A stretch of 64,000 nucleotides of DNA from Neomegalonema sp. (lineage in GTDB: Bacteria; Pseudomonadota; Alphaproteobacteria; Rhodobacterales; Rhodobacteraceae), in NCBI RefSeq assembly GCF_028688855.1, contig NZ_JAQTXI010000008.1, positions 62,001 to 126,000 of the forward strand, given 5' to 3'. The translations under genes and the position numbers were made by a program. The notes beneath the pieces are model-generated. The model was given only the letters and a program-made list of their open reading frames with translations, was not told where the DNA came from and searched no databases. Shown one piece after another: positions 63,071 to 64,000 of this stretch. Positions within the stretch are counted from its first letter, which is position 1. Every line of letters starts with the position of its first letter.

Positions 63071-64000
63071 TCAGACGCGTTCGATGATCAGCGCGATTCC
63101 CTGGCCGACTCCGATGCACATCGTGCAGAGCGCGTAGCGCCCGCCCTTGCGCTGAAGCTGACCGGTCGCGGTCGTCACGAGCCGGGCGCCCGACATCCCG
63201 AGCGGATGGCCGATGGCGATGGCGCCGCCATTGGGGTTCACGCGGGGATCGTCGTCCGCCAGACCCAGTTCGCGCAGCACGGCCAGGCCCTGCGACGCGA
63301 AGGCTTCGTTCAGTTCTATCACATCCATCTGGTCGAGCGTCAGGCCCGCCTTCGCCAGAACCTTGCGCGTGGCGGGAGCGGGGCCGATTCCCATGATCCG
63401 GGGCTCCACGCCCGCCGCCGCCATGGCGACGACGCGGGCTCTGGGCGTCAGGCCCTGAGCCCTGGCGGCCGCCTCCGAGAGGATCGCCAGAGCCGCCGCG
63501 CCGTCGTTCACGCCCGAGGCGTTGCCCGCCGTGACGCTCAGGTCGGGGCCGTTGACGCCCTTGAGCTTCGCGAGCTGCTCTGCGGTGGTTCCGGGGCGCG
63601 GATGTTCGTCCGCGTCGAAGACGACGGGATCGCCCTTCTTCTGGGGGATGGCCACCGGCACGATCTCGTCCCGGAAGACGCCCGCCGCCTGGGCCGCCGC
63701 CCAGCGCGCCTGGGAGCGCGCCGCGAAGGCGTCCTGATCGGCGCGCGAGACGCCGAAATCGGCGGCGACGTTGTCGGCGGTCTGGGGCATGCTGTCCACG
63801 CCGAAGGCCTTCTTCATCGCCGGATTGACGAAGCGCCAGCCGATGGTCGTGTCGTGGATCGCGCTGGAGCGCGAGAAGGCGCTCTCGGCCTTGGGAACCA
63901 CGAAGGGCGCGCGGCTCATGCTCTCGACGCCGCCCGCGATCACGAAGTCGCAGTCGCCCGCCCTGATCGCCCGCGCGGCCATGCCCACGGCGTCCATGCC
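63071..64000 (-). CDS. paaJ: 3-oxoadipyl-CoA/3-oxo-5,6-dehydrosuberyl-CoA thiolase, 5' end outside window
   Basis: The final 309 residues of a thiolase, open to the window edge. The missing part should be roughly the first 90-100 residues including the nucleophilic cysteine. Visible landmarks are [50 protein letters not shown] (active-site His) and the second catalytic cysteine in [15 protein letters not shown]. It is upstream of paaA in the same operon, which favours PaaJ. The near-identical PcaF of the 3-oxoadipate pathway cannot be separated by sequence here. Confidence 0.85.
   Translation of the reverse strand, partial: GMDAVGMAARAIRAGDCDFVIAGGVESMSRAPFVVPKAESAFSRSSAIHDTTIGWRFVNPAMKKAFGVDSMPQTADNVAADFGVSRADQDAFAARSQARWAAAQAAGVFRDEIVPVAIPQKKGDPVVFDADEHPRPGTTAEQLAKLKGVNGPDLSVTAGNASGVNDGAAALAILSEAAARAQGLTPRARVVAMAAAGVEPRIMGIGPAPATRKVLAKAGLTLDQMDVIELNEAFASQGLAVLRELGLADDDPRVNPNGGAIAIGHPLGMSGARLVTTATGQLQRKGGRYALCTMCIGVGQGIALIIERV

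Overview
This 64 kb window is GC-rich DNA (roughly two-thirds G+C by eye). Gene content points to an aerobic, heterotrophic alphaproteobacterium, most likely Rhodobacterales-like. The main clues are a smo-type polyol operon as known from Rhodobacter sphaeroides, a Mrp/Pha antiporter operon with fused A and B subunits, and a complete phenylacetate (paa) cluster with its own branched-chain-type ABC transporter. Almost every coding strand carries long antisense open frames caused by codon bias; I left these out. I see no rRNA, tRNA, CRISPR array, IS element or prophage. The taxonomic reading is inference from gene content and layout only.

Layout. (1) 1-7821: the tail of a dihydroorotase-like amidohydrolase, then a SorC-type regulator divergent from a sorbitol/mannitol ABC transporter operon (smoEFGK), a mannitol dehydrogenase gene broken by a frameshift, and a HAD phosphatase; no sorbitol dehydrogenase gene is present. 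(2) 7892-11071: a RarD-like EamA transporter, a TetR regulator and a UDP-GlcNAc 2-epimerase. (3) 11140-17297: a seven-function Mrp (Mnh/Pha) Na+/H+ antiporter operon in six genes on the minus strand. (4) 17696-19779: a PedF-like cytochrome c, a membrane-anchored SNase-like protein and MazG. (5) 19975-24077: a cobalamin riboswitch, BtuB, BtuF and BtuC, without the ATPase. (6) 24101-27307: GpsA, and divergently a coupled pair made of a kynureninase homologue that has lost its PLP lysine and a kynurenine-formamidase-like hydrolase. (7) 27500-31761: a giant hybrid two-component protein (beta-propeller sensor, histidine kinase, receiver and AraC output in one chain). (8) 32397-38680: OsmC, a circularly permuted ATP-grasp/alpha-E protein and a transglutaminase-DUF2126 protein. 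(9) 38940-45235: a dipeptide ABC transporter operon ending in an M19 dipeptidase. (10) 45301-64000: a FadJ-like enzyme with a truncated C-terminus, livFGMHK, paaGIK, a TetR regulator, paaY, paaZ, a PaaA-like extra protein, paaEDCBA and the start of paaJ.

How the parts work together. PaaK makes phenylacetyl-CoA, PaaABCDE epoxidises it, PaaG isomerises the epoxide to the oxepin, PaaZ opens and oxidises the ring, and PaaJ does thiolysis. No stand-alone PaaF or PaaH is visible, and the FadJ-like fusion could cover both steps. A palindrome matching the PaaR consensus reported in Corynebacterium glutamicum sits between the divergent liv and paaGIK operons. The strongest candidates for unusual biology are the lysine-less kynureninase homologue, the extra PaaA-like protein inside the epoxidase operon, the all-in-one sensor/regulator with a degenerate ATP-binding domain, and the ATP-grasp/alpha-E/transglutaminase module, whose substrate is unknown.
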